DNA of 33,062 nt from Planctomycetota bacterium (GTDB lineage Bacteria > Planctomycetota > Phycisphaerae > UBA1845), in NCBI GenBank assembly GCA_013151185.1, contig JAADIU010000098.1:1-33062 (forward strand). The letters are read 5' to 3'. Made by a program: the position numbers and the translations under genes. How positions within the stretch are numbered: the stretch's first letter is position 1; every line of letters starts with the position of its first letter. Below are positions 1-8,372 of this stretch, piece after piece. The notes beneath the pieces were generated by a model. That model searched no databases, was not told where the DNA came from, and saw only the letters and a program-made list of their open reading frames with translations.

Positions 1-1
1 C

Positions 2-304
2 GGCGCAGGCGGAAACGGTGGTAGTGGTGGCGCACGTTTTGGCGGTCAAGGTGAAGGTCGCGACGGTGGAAAAGGCGGTGATGGTGGCATCGGTGGAAGC
101 GGCGGCGGCGGTGGCGGGGGACCGACGGGAGGTATCTACGAAGATGCCGACAGCACATCCACCCGAACCCGAAACCGAAGCCTGCTCGGCGAACCAGGTA
201 ACGGTGGCGAAGGCCCGGACGGTACCGACGGCGAACCCGGCGAACAAGCCGCTTTCGTGCAGATCGACGAATCGGGCGACGTGCAGGTGTTTGCGACCGA
301 GTAG
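2..304 (+). CDS. C-terminal part of a glycine-rich protein (5' end outside the window)
   Basis: The open frame runs from the window edge to a TAG at 302-304 and has no start codon inside the window, which is why the ORF track shows only a wrong-frame shadow here. About 100 residues are visible. The first 45 are almost pure Gly-rich repeat (GAGGNGGSGG, GGKGGDGGIGGSGGGGGGG), then a short charged stretch (EDADSTSTRTRNRS), a second collagen-like stretch (GEPGNGGEGPDGTDGEPGEQ), and a compact non-repetitive end (AAFVQIDESGDVQVFATE). Gly-X-X stretches of this kind occur in secreted or surface proteins such as PE-PGRS-like and collagen-like proteins. The N-terminal part is missing, so neither a signal peptide nor a catalytic domain can be judged. 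A strong terminator follows 27 bases after the stop, supporting this as the true end of a transcription unit. The function is unknown. Confidence 0.7.
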   Translation, partial: GAGGNGGSGGARFGGQGEGRDGGKGGDGGIGGSGGGGGGGPTGGIYEDADSTSTRTRNRSLLGEPGNGGEGPDGTDGEPGEQAAFVQIDESGDVQVFATE

Positions 305-331
305 CTCAACACTTGCAAGAAGAAGTTTTCC

Positions 332-367
332 GCGGGGCGCGCCAACTGGTGCGCCCCGCATTTTTCT
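332..367 (+). terminator. Rho-independent terminator after the glycine-rich gene
   Basis: A perfect inverted repeat GCGGGGCGCGCC / GGTGCGCCCCGC (one G-U pair near the loop) forms a stem of about 12 bp with a 4-base loop and is followed directly by ATTTTTCTT. It lies just after the stop of the glycine-rich gene and before the next promoter, as expected for an intrinsic terminator. Confidence 0.85.
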
Positions 368-368
368 T

Positions 369-401
369 AGGCAGTAGTCGCGGGGTGCGACTGCCTATAA
401 T
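369..401 (+). promoter_or_regulatory. -10 box with overlapping inverted repeat; probable leaderless promoter
   Basis: A perfect TATAAT at 396-401 stands only 8 bases before the ATG at 410, so transcription should begin at or very near the start codon. The region where a -35 box and spacer should lie is an inverted repeat: TAGGCA-(GTA)-GTCGC, loop GGGGT, then GCGAC-TGCCTA, whose right arm runs into the -10 box. No good -35 hexamer is visible (AGTAGT at the expected place). The repeat could be an operator for a repressor or activator, or a second terminator hairpin. No Shine-Dalgarno sequence precedes the gene. Confidence 0.5.
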
Positions 402-409
402 GTCAGGGC

Positions 410-2020
410 ATGAATATCCTTCGATCAAATGGACAACGGTTATTGTTCGCGATGCTGCTTCTGCATTGTGCGGGCAGCGTTGCGCTGGCAGACGGTAAAT
501 TTATGAGCCGCTTGGAGGTGGCTGACGATCCGAGCATTCATGCTCAGCGGGCTATCATCGCCTTCCGAGACGGTATCGAAACGCTGGTCGTTCAATCGGA
601 CGTTGATGGGCAGGGCGCGGGTTACGGTTGGCTGTTGCCTCTGCCCGCGAATCCGGTATCCATTTCAGCGTGTAGTCCCAACGCTATCCGAATGATGATG
701 TCGGCAACAAGTCCGCGCGTCGCCTCTGCCGATAGACTCCATCCGGCGGTTTGTACTGTGCTGCTCCTGCTCGTTGTGCTCGCTTGCTTCGATCACTTGC
801 GCTCCAAGGGCCCCAAGACGACGGGAGTTTCGATCGTTCGGGTTTTGCTCGGGGTTACGTTCGTGCTGGTCATGGCCGTGATGCTCGTGTCAAGCATGGG
901 CGATTCTTCAACGCTTACAACGACAGGCGACGTTGAGATCTTGCAGCGCACCCGCGCCGGTGTGTACGACGTGGCTGTCATCAAAGCCAAGTCAGCCGCC
1001 AACGTTTCTGATTGGGCGAACTCGAACGGGTTTCGATATCCGCAATCGGCCAACGATGTTGTCGGGCAGTACATCGCCGATGGTTGGTGCTTTTTGGCGG
1101 CGAAGGTCGCCCGTGAATCCGAAGGCCCGATCACACATCACCCGCTCAAGATCGAGTTTCCAACGAAGGTTCCCGTGTACCCGATGCGCCTGACGGGAGT
1201 GGGGCAGGACCACCTCGCGTTGGACCTTTGCGTGATTGCTTCGAAGCGAGCGGAGATTCGTTCGATGCGGACATGGTTCTGCGATTCGTACCGACGGGAC
1301 GCGCCCAGTTCTCGCTTCGACGCGTTCCGTGCCCGCACGCCTAAGATATACAAAAGCTCGCTGGTGAGATTTGTTCGCATCGGCCATCCGGATGTTTCGC
1401 CCATGATGTGGCCGGGGTGCGTCGTCACGCGACTTCATGGCGAACTTGGCCCAGACGAAATGTCTGAGGATTTGCTGCTCGGTTGGCAAGCGACGAAGCC
1501 CACACGAAAGACGGTCTATAGCTATTGGGGTGCGATCACGAGAAGTGCAAGCATCGCAATTCTTGTGTTGGCGGGATTGTTGGTGGGTAGAACATTCAGC
1601 GCTGCACGGATGGGCTGGTCGTTTTCACACCTGATGCGAAGAAGCGGCTACCTGGTTCTTGCAGCTTCCGTTCTTGTCGGGGGCATCTGTTTTGCAGTCG
1701 TCGAAGTTGTCCCGACGAACGAATCATTTGCGGGATTGGGAGCCCGGTTCGCAGGTGAGCGGGCTCACCAAAGAATCTTGAACCAACTGGTTGAGAATCC
1801 ACCGCACACACCATTCCCCGAAGCCTATCGATTTCGGTTGCAAGCCTTTCGGTCCGGAAAGTTCCTGGAGAGGATCAAGGGCACCGGCCAATCGGGCGAC
1901 TATGACATCGAGCGCGACGGCGAGGGTTGGCGACTGACCGTTGTGGATGCGGCGGGTGTGTTTATGACCGTGCCAATTTCCTCGAATGGAGTCCCCGTGC
2001 TGGCAGCAGACACCCGGTAG
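410..2020 (+). CDS. DUF2330-like secreted/membrane protein
   Basis: This 536-residue protein starts with a signal-like segment (LLFAMLLLHCAGSVALADG) and continues with the pattern of DUF2330 proteins: an early DGIETLVVQSDVDG stretch, GYGWLLPLPANP, then DVAVIKAKSAANVSDWANSNGF and a YIADGWCFLAAKV segment. These match my memory of the family and were not tested by search. Four further hydrophobic segments are visible at about residues 115-130, 140-163, 383-401 and 417-440, so it is an integral envelope protein with a large extracytoplasmic part. The family has no established biochemical role. The gene stands alone between a terminator and a hairpin (2021-2039). The start is fixed by the signal peptide and by a TATAAT eight bases upstream, with no ribosome binding site, suggesting leaderless translation. 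Family assignment is moderately sure and function is unknown. Confidence 0.75.
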   Translation: MNILRSNGQRLLFAMLLLHCAGSVALADGKFMSRLEVADDPSIHAQRAIIAFRDGIETLVVQSDVDGQGAGYGWLLPLPANPVSISACSPNAIRMMMSATSPRVASADRLHPAVCTVLLLLVVLACFDHLRSKGPKTTGVSIVRVLLGVTFVLVMAVMLVSSMGDSSTLTTTGDVEILQRTRAGVYDVAVIKAKSAANVSDWANSNGFRYPQSANDVVGQYIADGWCFLAAKVARESEGPITHHPLKIEFPTKVPVYPMRLTGVGQDHLALDLCVIASKRAEIRSMRTWFCDSYRRDAPSSRFDAFRARTPKIYKSSLVRFVRIGHPDVSPMMWPGCVVTRLHGELGPDEMSEDLLLGWQATKPTRKTVYSYWGAITRSASIAILVLAGLLVGRTFSAARMGWSFSHLMRRSGYLVLAASVLVGGICFAVVEVVPTNESFAGLGARFAGERAHQRILNQLVENPPHTPFPEAYRFRLQAFRSGKFLERIKGTGQSGDYDIERDGEGWRLTVVDAAGVFMTVPISSNGVPVLAADTR

Positions 2021-2279
2021 GGTGCGTCCCGGACGCACCGAATTATTAAGCGAGACGGTGCGGCCAGGCTACACCTTACGAAGACTTCGGGTAAGGAGCG
2101 ACGAACTGCGATGCAGATGAAGAGCTGCGCCCGCGCGGTGAAGCTGGTCTCGCCGATGATGGAGAGTGCCGCAATCCATTCCCCACCCCTGAAGGGGCGG
2201 GCCACCCGACCGATGCAGATGAGAAGTTGCGTCTGCCGGGTCGGGGATATTTTGGTCGAGTCAGAAGATTTGAGTCGGG
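2021..2279. repeat. Hairpin-rich convergent spacer with a pair of direct repeats
   Basis: The spacer lies between two convergent genes and holds several structures. A palindrome GGTGCGTCC-C-GGACGCACC (2021-2039) begins one base after the stop codon and probably ends the rightward transcript. A second hairpin, CCTTAC-GAAG-A-CTTC-GG-GTAAGG, lies at 2074-2096. A third, CCCCTGAAGGGG within CCCACCCCTGAAGGGGCGGG, lies near 2182-2202 and could serve the leftward methyltransferase transcript. Two imperfect copies of CGATGCAGATGAAGAGCTGCG occur at 2109 and 2211, about 102 bases apart. A short ORF here (2111-2449) overlaps the methyltransferase and is not supported. Confidence 0.5.
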
Positions 2280-3038
2280 TCAGGCCTTCTGTTTCCGTAG
2301 GACTACGCAGGTTGTGTCGTGGTAGTCGTCTGGGCCTACGAGTTTGTAATTTGGAAGACGCTCCCCGCTGTTCCAGAATTTCCCCGCGTAGTAGTGCGCA
2401 AAAATTTGTTTGTCTACCGTTGCTCCGGTTAGTTCGCACCATCGTTTGATTTCGGCATCGCTGTAGATCCGGCAGATGTACGCGACGTTTTTGTGGAACC
2501 GATTGCTGTCCTCGTGTTTGTAGGAATCCTCCATGAACATGTGCCGGTTGAAGGGGAACGTGAGGATGAGCAAGCCGCCAGGTTTCAGGACGCGGCCCAT
2601 ATTGCGGACGGCGCCGTCGCAATCTTCGATGTGTTCCAACGTGCTGATGCACGTCACCGCATCGTAGACGCCATCGGGAATCGAGCAGTCGGTGATGTCG
2701 CCGCTGATCAAATTACAATGCGAGTTCAGCGGTAGAAAACCACGGCGATATTTTGTGTTCTCAAGGCAGTCGATTCGATAATTGCAGGTGGCCAACATCG
2801 CACCGAAAGGGGTGACGCCCGTTCCGACATCCAAAATGCGGATGTCTCTTCCGTAGGGAAGGTGGCTCATCGTGAACCCGTACTCGAACGGACGCTCGTT
2901 GATATCTCGCTCGTTACCAGCGCGGATGCGAATGCGTCGCTGCCAATTTTCGAGGCCGTAGTACCAGCGAAAAACGGGTTTGTGCAAGCGCTTCAGCGCT
3001 TCCGCGAATGCCAAGCAAGCCAACGCTCTTCGACGCAT
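2280..3038 (-). CDS. Class I SAM-dependent methyltransferase
   Basis: The 252-residue protein has the Rossmann-like methyltransferase signature. Motif I is ILDVGTGVTPFGAML (about residue 68), the acidic end of strand 2 is IDCLENTKY, motif II-like VYDAVTCISTLEHIED lies around 125, and motif III-like GRVLKPGGLLILTFPF around 148. This is the Methyltransf_11 pattern of small-molecule, lipid or sugar methyltransferases. An N-terminal basic extension (KRLHKPVFRWYYGLENWQRR) precedes the domain. Many such proteins lie in polysaccharide clusters and act on sugars or carry FkbM-like roles, but no sugar genes surround this one, so the substrate cannot be inferred. It is transcribed leftward, separated from the large upstream cytochrome gene by a strong terminator, so it probably has its own promoter. 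No convincing Shine-Dalgarno precedes the ATG at 3038. Confidence 0.85.
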   Translation of the reverse strand: MRRRALACLAFAEALKRLHKPVFRWYYGLENWQRRIRIRAGNERDINERPFEYGFTMSHLPYGRDIRILDVGTGVTPFGAMLATCNYRIDCLENTKYRRGFLPLNSHCNLISGDITDCSIPDGVYDAVTCISTLEHIEDCDGAVRNMGRVLKPGGLLILTFPFNRHMFMEDSYKHEDSNRFHKNVAYICRIYSDAEIKRWCELTGATVDKQIFAHYYAGKFWNSGERLPNYKLVGPDDYHDTTCVVLRKQKA

Positions 3039-3357
3039 TTTGAGGTATCCGGTGTGGGCTCGCCAAGCCCGGTTTGCGGGTCATCATTCCAGCCCCGAGC
3101 GAGTAGATGTCGGATTGCAGGGCGGCAACCGCCACCCGAACACTGCGTCGAGGCGGTGACATGATAGATTTTCGATTGCGGTTGTCGAGGGGCGTGGGCG
3201 GCGGAGGTCAGCCAACTCCTTGCGCACCGCGGAGTTGGCATCGTCCGCGCAAAAAACCGGCGGGCCCAAGGGACGCAATGTCTGCGCCCTGGCCCGCCAG
3301 CCGCATGAAGCCTCGACCGGGTTTGCGGAGCAGGCTTCGTGGAAAGGGGTTGATTGA
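3039..3357. other. Spacer upstream of the methyltransferase, no gene
   Basis: No supported gene is present. Apart from the terminator at 3251-3300, the spacer contains a clean inverted repeat GCCAACTCC / GGAGTTGGC (3211-3219 and 3231-3239, loop of 11 bases). The short ORFs here on both strands lack ribosome binding sites and recognisable protein character. The methyltransferase promoter should lie here but I see no clear -35/-10 pair. Confidence 0.5.
3251..3300 (-). terminator. Rho-independent terminator for the propeller/cytochrome gene
   Basis: Read on the minus strand, a long GC-rich hairpin (GGCGGGCCA...AGGGCGCAGACATTGCGTCCCTTGGGCCCGCC, with small mismatches) is followed by GGTTTTTTGCG. 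It lies about 58 bases beyond the stop codon of the leftward 1087-residue gene, the expected place for its terminator. Confidence 0.8.
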
Positions 3358-6300
3358 TTACGGTTTCGGACCCGTTTGCAGCAGTTGAATCTCCTCGTAG
3401 TCGACCAGGTCAATCACGTTGTCCTCGTTGGCATCACCAAGGATACAATCGGGCGGCACGCTGAATCCGCTCGGTCCGCCGAAGCACATTTGGAACTTGG
3501 CATAGTCGGTCAGGTCTACGTCACCGTCGATATCGAAATCGCCCGTGTTGTCGTACTGCGCCATCGGGTCGTTCCCGTCGAGCAATCCGTCTGTGTCCTG
3601 ATCGATGCCAATTCGTTTTCCCGATCCCGGTGGAACAGCCGTGAAGATCAACGAATCACCCGCTTGCAGCGAAGCGAGGAGGGCTGGCTGGGTGATCAAA
3701 GTGCCGGTGTTCGACACAAAGGTGCGTACCCCCGCAGGCCCGTTCGTCGTAACGTCCATCAACCAGTATCCGACCTGCGCCGATCCCACCGTGCCCTTTG
3801 CAATGACATCACAATGGGCTGGAACTTTCTGGAACTGGGCAACCATCACATCGATGTCAGTCAGAGTGACCGCAGAGGGTGTGGGCGAGTCGATCAACAA
3901 TTGCCAACCCACCACGTTCATAACGTTGCTCGGAAAAGCGTTGACCGTAGCGATCATGTCGAGTTGCTGTGTGGGTGTGATACCGGTCAGCGACTCCGGG
4001 AAGAACTCGTTGAGGAATGTTTGCAACGGGTGGGCGTTGTCTTCGCGCTCTTCGCGACCATCGTGGATCATGCCAAAACCGTCGTAGACATCACCGATGA
4101 ATTTCTTATGCAACCCGCGCATCTGCGTGACGATCTGAAGCTGAGCCAGGAAACTGGTTGCGTCTATGCCTGCGTCTCCATTCGTTGTGAACGATGCACC
4201 GTCGTGGCCCAACGGGTTTCCAAGCGCGGGGATCATCTGGTGACACGGGTTGCAGGAGGTGATGTATTGCACCAATCCCGTGAGCGCGCGGGGTTCCTTA
4301 TATGCGTTGTTTCTTTTGAAGTATGGGTTCGGACGATACACGACAGTCTTTATGAATCCGTTCAGTGCGTTGATGTCTTCTTCGGGGAGTTCACTTCCGC
4401 CCAGGAGGCCGTCGAACGCTCCATTGAAATCCTGGAACACGGGTTTGTCTCCACGCCAGTGCAACGGCTCATGGTTGTCCAATCCGCGCAGCGATTGGGT
4501 GACCATCGGTCCCTTTAATGGGTGGTTGAAGGCGCCAGGGATATTTGGTGGTCCGGGTTGGGTGGCTGTCCCAAAGGCTCCCAGGTCCCAGGCGAGGCGG
4601 TCGAAGTCTGTGTTGGGGTGGCAGGAGTCGCACGAGTGGGCACCGTTGTTGCTGAACTGCGTGCTGTAGTGGAACTTGCGTCCGATGCGTACTTCGCGCG
4701 GTTCCGGATTGAATAGTTCCAAGCTGCCAACGGTCGTGGGCGCATCCAGGGTGAACAAGTCGATCGCGGTGACGGTCATGGCGTGGCGGCTAAGCACATA
4801 GATGCGGTTGGTCGCTGAGTCGATCGCAAGACCGCGCGGCCCGGACGGCACGTCCAACCGTCCGAGCACGCGGCCTGTCATGCCATTTAGAATGCCGATG
4901 CGGTCCATACCCAAAGACGTCACGACGGCCCAGTCTCCGCTGCCGTGAAACGCGATTGCATTCGGGTTCGCCAGCGAAAACGCCTTGGCGATTGGGTTGG
5001 GTGCGCTCACATCGTGAAAGTTTGGAATACCTTCGTGAAGATCGGCTGATGCAATCGTGGGTGAAGCGGAGGCGTAGTTGCTGACCATTTCGATTTGATG
5101 GTCAATAAAGTGGCCGCGCAGATTTTCTTCCAGTCGAACGTCGTTCAGCGCGGCGAGATTCGTCACGAACAATTCGCCTGTCGCCGGGTTCTGTGCCATG
5201 CCGTTCAGCGTCGTTCCGACATCGCTGACGACGTTGACGATCGGAAGTCCGACGCCAATCGAGGCACCCGGATTCGAAACATCCAGGACGATCAAATCAT
5301 TGTCCAATGTGTCTCTGGTGTCGCTGGCCATGTGCAGAATAACTTCGTCGGCATTGAGGATTCCGAATTCCTGATTCATCAGCGCGACCATCGCCGGGTC
5401 GGGCGTTCCGTTACCGTCGGTCAAAATGTTTTGGGTGATCTCGAACCAGTCCCCGGTGCTGTCGAGCACGATACGCGGAACCAGAGGCGCACCGGTCGTG
5501 CCCAGGTCGTCGGGCCACGGACTGAGTTCGGAGACGTTTCCGGGATTCGGATCAAACACTGCCGCTGTCGCACTGAACTGCTGTGCGACCCAAAGGTTGG
5601 GCATGATCATGCAATCGCAACCGTTTGAACTACACGGATCGGGGATCAGGCAATCCTGTGCCCCGGGCGGGATGCCAACCGATGGCGGTGGATTCGTCGG
5701 TGTCGGAGTTTCAAATTGTAGTTCCACCGGTGTGCCAGCCAGCGACGTGTTGTTTCCCGAGTGGTGCGCCGCGACCACGATTTGAGCGCTCTCTGCGTCA
5801 TACACGATGGCGCGCGGTGTGTTGCAATCGAGAAACGTGTTGCTGACGACTTGGTGTGTAGCCGTGTCGATCGTGACGAGGTTGCCCAGTTCGACAAACG
5901 CGGAGCCAGTGGGGGCTGCGTTGTCGGGAACGAACGGACTGCCCTGAATCACGACGAACGCAAAATCACCCATTTCGTCGAACACGATGTTCACCGGTTC
6001 ATCCCCAACATCGATGATGGCGATGACCTGCCCAAGATTGACATCGACGACCGCGACGGTGTCGGAGATGATGTTGGTCACCCATACGATCGAATCGTCC
6101 GTGCGCGGTTGAACAGCCAGCGACACAGGCTCCAAGCCGACAAAAATTTCGGCGAGTTTGGAAAGTTCGCCCGAGGTGTCTAAGACGACCAGCGAGTTGT
6201 TCGGCGTGTTGACAGCGAAGGCGCGTGAACCGTCGGAACTCAGGGCGATTGGATTGATCGCCGGTGATTCAAAGTTTACAAATTCGCCCGAAGCCAACGG

Positions 6301-6621
6301 TGCAAGCAGGCTCGCAGGAATTTGAAATTCGTTGGGGCCACCTCCAGCCGTTCCCGCGTCGACCGTCTGCTCGATTGCGTTTGCGAAGGTCATCCCCTGC
6401 ATCGCCATCCCCTGCCTCAATGCCATGTCGTCTTCGGAAAGATTCCGGTGTCCTTGTTGCGGGGGCGTCATCAGCGCAGTGGGGTGTCCCGCAGTGCCTC
6501 CCGGAATTCGAGTGGGTTGTAGCGCGGGCCGCAGCGAGAGCGTCGCCGTTGCGATGCCTGCGGTGGCGACGAACGCGACGATTCCGACCCAACGTTCACT
6601 CGAAAGCTGCCAATGACGCAT
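3358..6621 (-). CDS. Secreted YncE-like beta-propeller / di-heme cytochrome c / dockerin-like protein
   Basis: The 1087-residue protein begins with a signal or anchor segment (WVGIVAFVATAGIATATLSL). Residues about 110-620 are propeller repeats of the YncE/PQQ-like type, with returning phrases such as PIALSSDGSRAFAVNTPNNS, GRVLGRLDVPSGPRGLAIDS and ATNRIYVLS. Two c-type heme sites follow, CDSCH (664-668) and CNPCH (790-794), in a MauG/cytochrome-c-peroxidase-like context (SQFSNNGAHSC, DGREERE). The last 70 residues carry two EF-hand-like loops, DIDGDVDLTDYAKF and DANEDNVIDLVDYEEI, which look like planctomycete dockerin-like tails. The combination suggests an extracellular or cell-surface electron-transfer or oxidase protein. 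The substrate is unknown. The start is supported by AGGAAGGG nine bases before the ATG. It is flanked by spacers on both sides, so it is probably monocistronic. Confidence 0.88.
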   Translation of the reverse strand: MRHWQLSSERWVGIVAFVATAGIATATLSLRPALQPTRIPGGTAGHPTALMTPPQQGHRNLSEDDMALRQGMAMQGMTFANAIEQTVDAGTAGGGPNEFQIPASLLAPLASGEFVNFESPAINPIALSSDGSRAFAVNTPNNSLVVLDTSGELSKLAEIFVGLEPVSLAVQPRTDDSIVWVTNIISDTVAVVDVNLGQVIAIIDVGDEPVNIVFDEMGDFAFVVIQGSPFVPDNAAPTGSAFVELGNLVTIDTATHQVVSNTFLDCNTPRAIVYDAESAQIVVAAHHSGNNTSLAGTPVELQFETPTPTNPPPSVGIPPGAQDCLIPDPCSSNGCDCMIMPNLWVAQQFSATAAVFDPNPGNVSELSPWPDDLGTTGAPLVPRIVLDSTGDWFEITQNILTDGNGTPDPAMVALMNQEFGILNADEVILHMASDTRDTLDNDLIVLDVSNPGASIGVGLPIVNVVSDVGTTLNGMAQNPATGELFVTNLAALNDVRLEENLRGHFIDHQIEMVSNYASASPTIASADLHEGIPNFHDVSAPNPIAKAFSLANPNAIAFHGSGDWAVVTSLGMDRIGILNGMTGRVLGRLDVPSGPRGLAIDSATNRIYVLSRHAMTVTAIDLFTLDAPTTVGSLELFNPEPREVRIGRKFHYSTQFSNNGAHSCDSCHPNTDFDRLAWDLGAFGTATQPGPPNIPGAFNHPLKGPMVTQSLRGLDNHEPLHWRGDKPVFQDFNGAFDGLLGGSELPEEDINALNGFIKTVVYRPNPYFKRNNAYKEPRALTGLVQYITSCNPCHQMIPALGNPLGHDGASFTTNGDAGIDATSFLAQLQIVTQMRGLHKKFIGDVYDGFGMIHDGREEREDNAHPLQTFLNEFFPESLTGITPTQQLDMIATVNAFPSNVMNVVGWQLLIDSPTPSAVTLTDIDVMVAQFQKVPAHCDVIAKGTVGSAQVGYWLMDVTTNGPAGVRTFVSNTGTLITQPALLASLQAGDSLIFTAVPPGSGKRIGIDQDTDGLLDGNDPMAQYDNTGDFDIDGDVDLTDYAKFQMCFGGPSGFSVPPDCILGDANEDNVIDLVDYEEIQLLQTGPKP

Positions 6622-6971
6622 GATGCAATTCCCTTCCTGGATGTAATTTTGACCCGTTCGCCTGAGGCATCTTCAATCGCGCCAAGCAAACCCAACCCTC
6701 TCTCGACCCAGGCAAGGTGATGAGACGCAAAACCGATTGAAGACTTATTGTGGCGAGTCGGTGGGCTCGACGCCGTCAGCCCACACCTTCCGCCGAGGAT
6801 AGAGCATGGGGCGTGCCAACGGTGCCCCCGTGTCGGCGAAAAGTTGCAATCTATTGTCCAAGAATAGGTTATGTGAATTCCGGGGGAGTGTGCTGTGCGA
6901 GTGCCGACGGCCGAGGCTGGCTCAGTTTGGCCAGGGTGGGTTGGCGTGTGGCTGGATGCGCGCGCTGTTGG
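6622..6971. other. Spacer between regulator gene and propeller/cytochrome gene
   Basis: No supported gene is found. A hairpin GTGGGCT / AGCCCAC (6761-6767 and 6778-6784, loop of 10) could end the upstream leftward operon, though no T-run follows it. The promoter of the cytochrome gene should lie near 6640-6700. An AT-rich TCAAAATTACATCC just before the ribosome binding site is a possible -10 region. Short ORFs on both strands overlap each other and lack ribosome binding sites. Confidence 0.45.
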
Positions 6972-8369
6972 TCAGGCGTTTGCGTCGCGTTGCATGCCAA
7001 GTTTGTCGAGACGGTGTCGCAAACTGCCGCGTGACAATCCAAGAACGCGGGCGGTTTCGGAGATGTTCCCCTGTGTGTGGGCGAGAGCGGCTTGGATGAG
7101 GCGACGCTCGACGGACTCCACGGTTGCATCTCCGGACTCAAAATCGAACGGTGACGCGGGTCCACATTGCGTTGGTGTTGCGGGGCTTGCCAGAAGATTC
7201 AGCGCCTCGGCGGTAATGGTCGTCCCGTCGGCGAGCAGCGCGGTGCGTTGGATGACGTTGCTGACTTCGCGTACGTTGCCCGGCCAATGGTAGGTGCGCA
7301 GGGCGGTCACTGCGTCGTCGGAAAAAACGAGGTGCGGTTTGCGAAACTTCAGCCGGAACCGATCGAGGAAATGATCGGCAAGCAAAATGATATCGTCTCC
7401 TCGGTCTCGAAGAGGCGGAACGTGCAAGCAAAAAACTTTCAGTCGATAGAACAAGTCGGCGCGGAATTCACCTTTTTCGATCTTGCCTTCGAGGTCGCTG
7501 TTGGTAGCCGCCATCACCCTTGAGCGCGTGACACGCTCGGTGGTTCCACCAAGGCGTCGAAAGCGCCCGCTCTCGATTGCTACGAGCAATTTCGATTGCG
7601 TGGCGAGCGGCATGTCGCCGATTTCATCCAGGAAAAGCGTGCCCTCTTCGGCGACTTCAAAGAGGCCTTTCTTCGCGGATTTGGCGTGCGTGAAGGCACC
7701 GGCTTCGTGGCCGAACAATTCAGACTCAAACAAACTTTCGGGTACGGCGGTGCAATTGACGTGGACAAATGGGCGATTGGCGGAAGCACCTCGGTGGTGA
7801 ATGTATCGGGCCAGCGCTTCCTTGCCCGTGCCCGTATCACCGAGCAACAGAACTGTGGGCAACATACCATCCTGATCCAATGGCAGCGATCCGATTTTGT
7901 CGGCGATGGCGAGCAGCTCGCGCATGGCCCCGCAGTCGCCGATGACGTGTGCGTTTTGCGATTCGCGCTGTTGCGCCTCGCGGTAGGCATCGAGTTGATT
8001 GCGGATGCTTCTGTTTTCAAGGCACCGTTCGACCGAAAGCACAACCTCATCCATCGACAGCGGTTTCTGGATGTAGTCAACCGCACCCTGCTGCATCGCC
8101 GCAACGGCGCTTGCGATCGTTCCAAAACCGGTGATGACGATGACGGGCGTGTCGATGCCTTCGGCGCGCAGCTTCCCGAGAAGCTCCAAACCGTTCGTAT
8201 CGGGCAGGTTGACATCGACAAAGATCAGGTCGGGTAGCTTTGATCGCGCGGAAGCCAGCCCGCGCTCGCCCACATTCTCGACGCGGCAAGTGTGCCCGGC
8301 GCGCTTGAGCGCAAGCTGCATGGAGATGCCCAGGTTTTCTTCGTCGTCGATGACGAGAATGTCGGCCAT
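6972..8369 (-). CDS. NtrC-family sigma-54-dependent response regulator
   Basis: The 465-residue protein has the three classic parts. A receiver domain (1-120) contains acidic residues D8/D9, phospho-acceptor D52 (IFVDVNLPDTNG), T80 and K102. A central AAA+ domain contains Walker A GDTGTGKE (177-184), the sigma-54 contact loop GAFTHA (224-229), Walker B GTLFLDEIGDM (243-253) and an R-finger region FRADLFYRL. A Fis-type helix-turn-helix closes the protein (NISETARVLGLSRGSLRHRL). It should activate sigma-54 promoters once phosphorylated. The contact loop is GAFTHA, not the usual GAFTGA, which is notable because the replaced glycine lies in the loop that touches sigma-54. It follows its histidine kinase by three bases in the same operon. 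Its target genes cannot be named, but the upstream pseudopilin and EF-hand protein are natural candidates. Confidence 0.95.
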   Translation of the reverse strand: MADILVIDDEENLGISMQLALKRAGHTCRVENVGERGLASARSKLPDLIFVDVNLPDTNGLELLGKLRAEGIDTPVIVITGFGTIASAVAAMQQGAVDYIQKPLSMDEVVLSVERCLENRSIRNQLDAYREAQQRESQNAHVIGDCGAMRELLAIADKIGSLPLDQDGMLPTVLLLGDTGTGKEALARYIHHRGASANRPFVHVNCTAVPESLFESELFGHEAGAFTHAKSAKKGLFEVAEEGTLFLDEIGDMPLATQSKLLVAIESGRFRRLGGTTERVTRSRVMAATNSDLEGKIEKGEFRADLFYRLKVFCLHVPPLRDRGDDIILLADHFLDRFRLKFRKPHLVFSDDAVTALRTYHWPGNVREVSNVIQRTALLADGTTITAEALNLLASPATPTQCGPASPFDFESGDATVESVERRLIQAALAHTQGNISETARVLGLSRGSLRHRLDKLGMQRDANA

Positions 8370-8372
8370 GCT

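Noticed and set aside
2111-2449. Plus-strand 112-residue ORF in the convergent spacer
   Set aside because: It runs into the methyltransferase gene and covers the hairpins and direct repeats; no ribosome binding site is present.
1900-2652. Minus-strand 250-residue ORF
   Set aside because: It overlaps the methyltransferase in another frame and the end of the DUF2330-like gene, and it has no motif.
3376-4518. Plus-strand 380-residue ORF
   Set aside because: It is antisense to the propeller/cytochrome gene, whose domains and heme motifs are clear.
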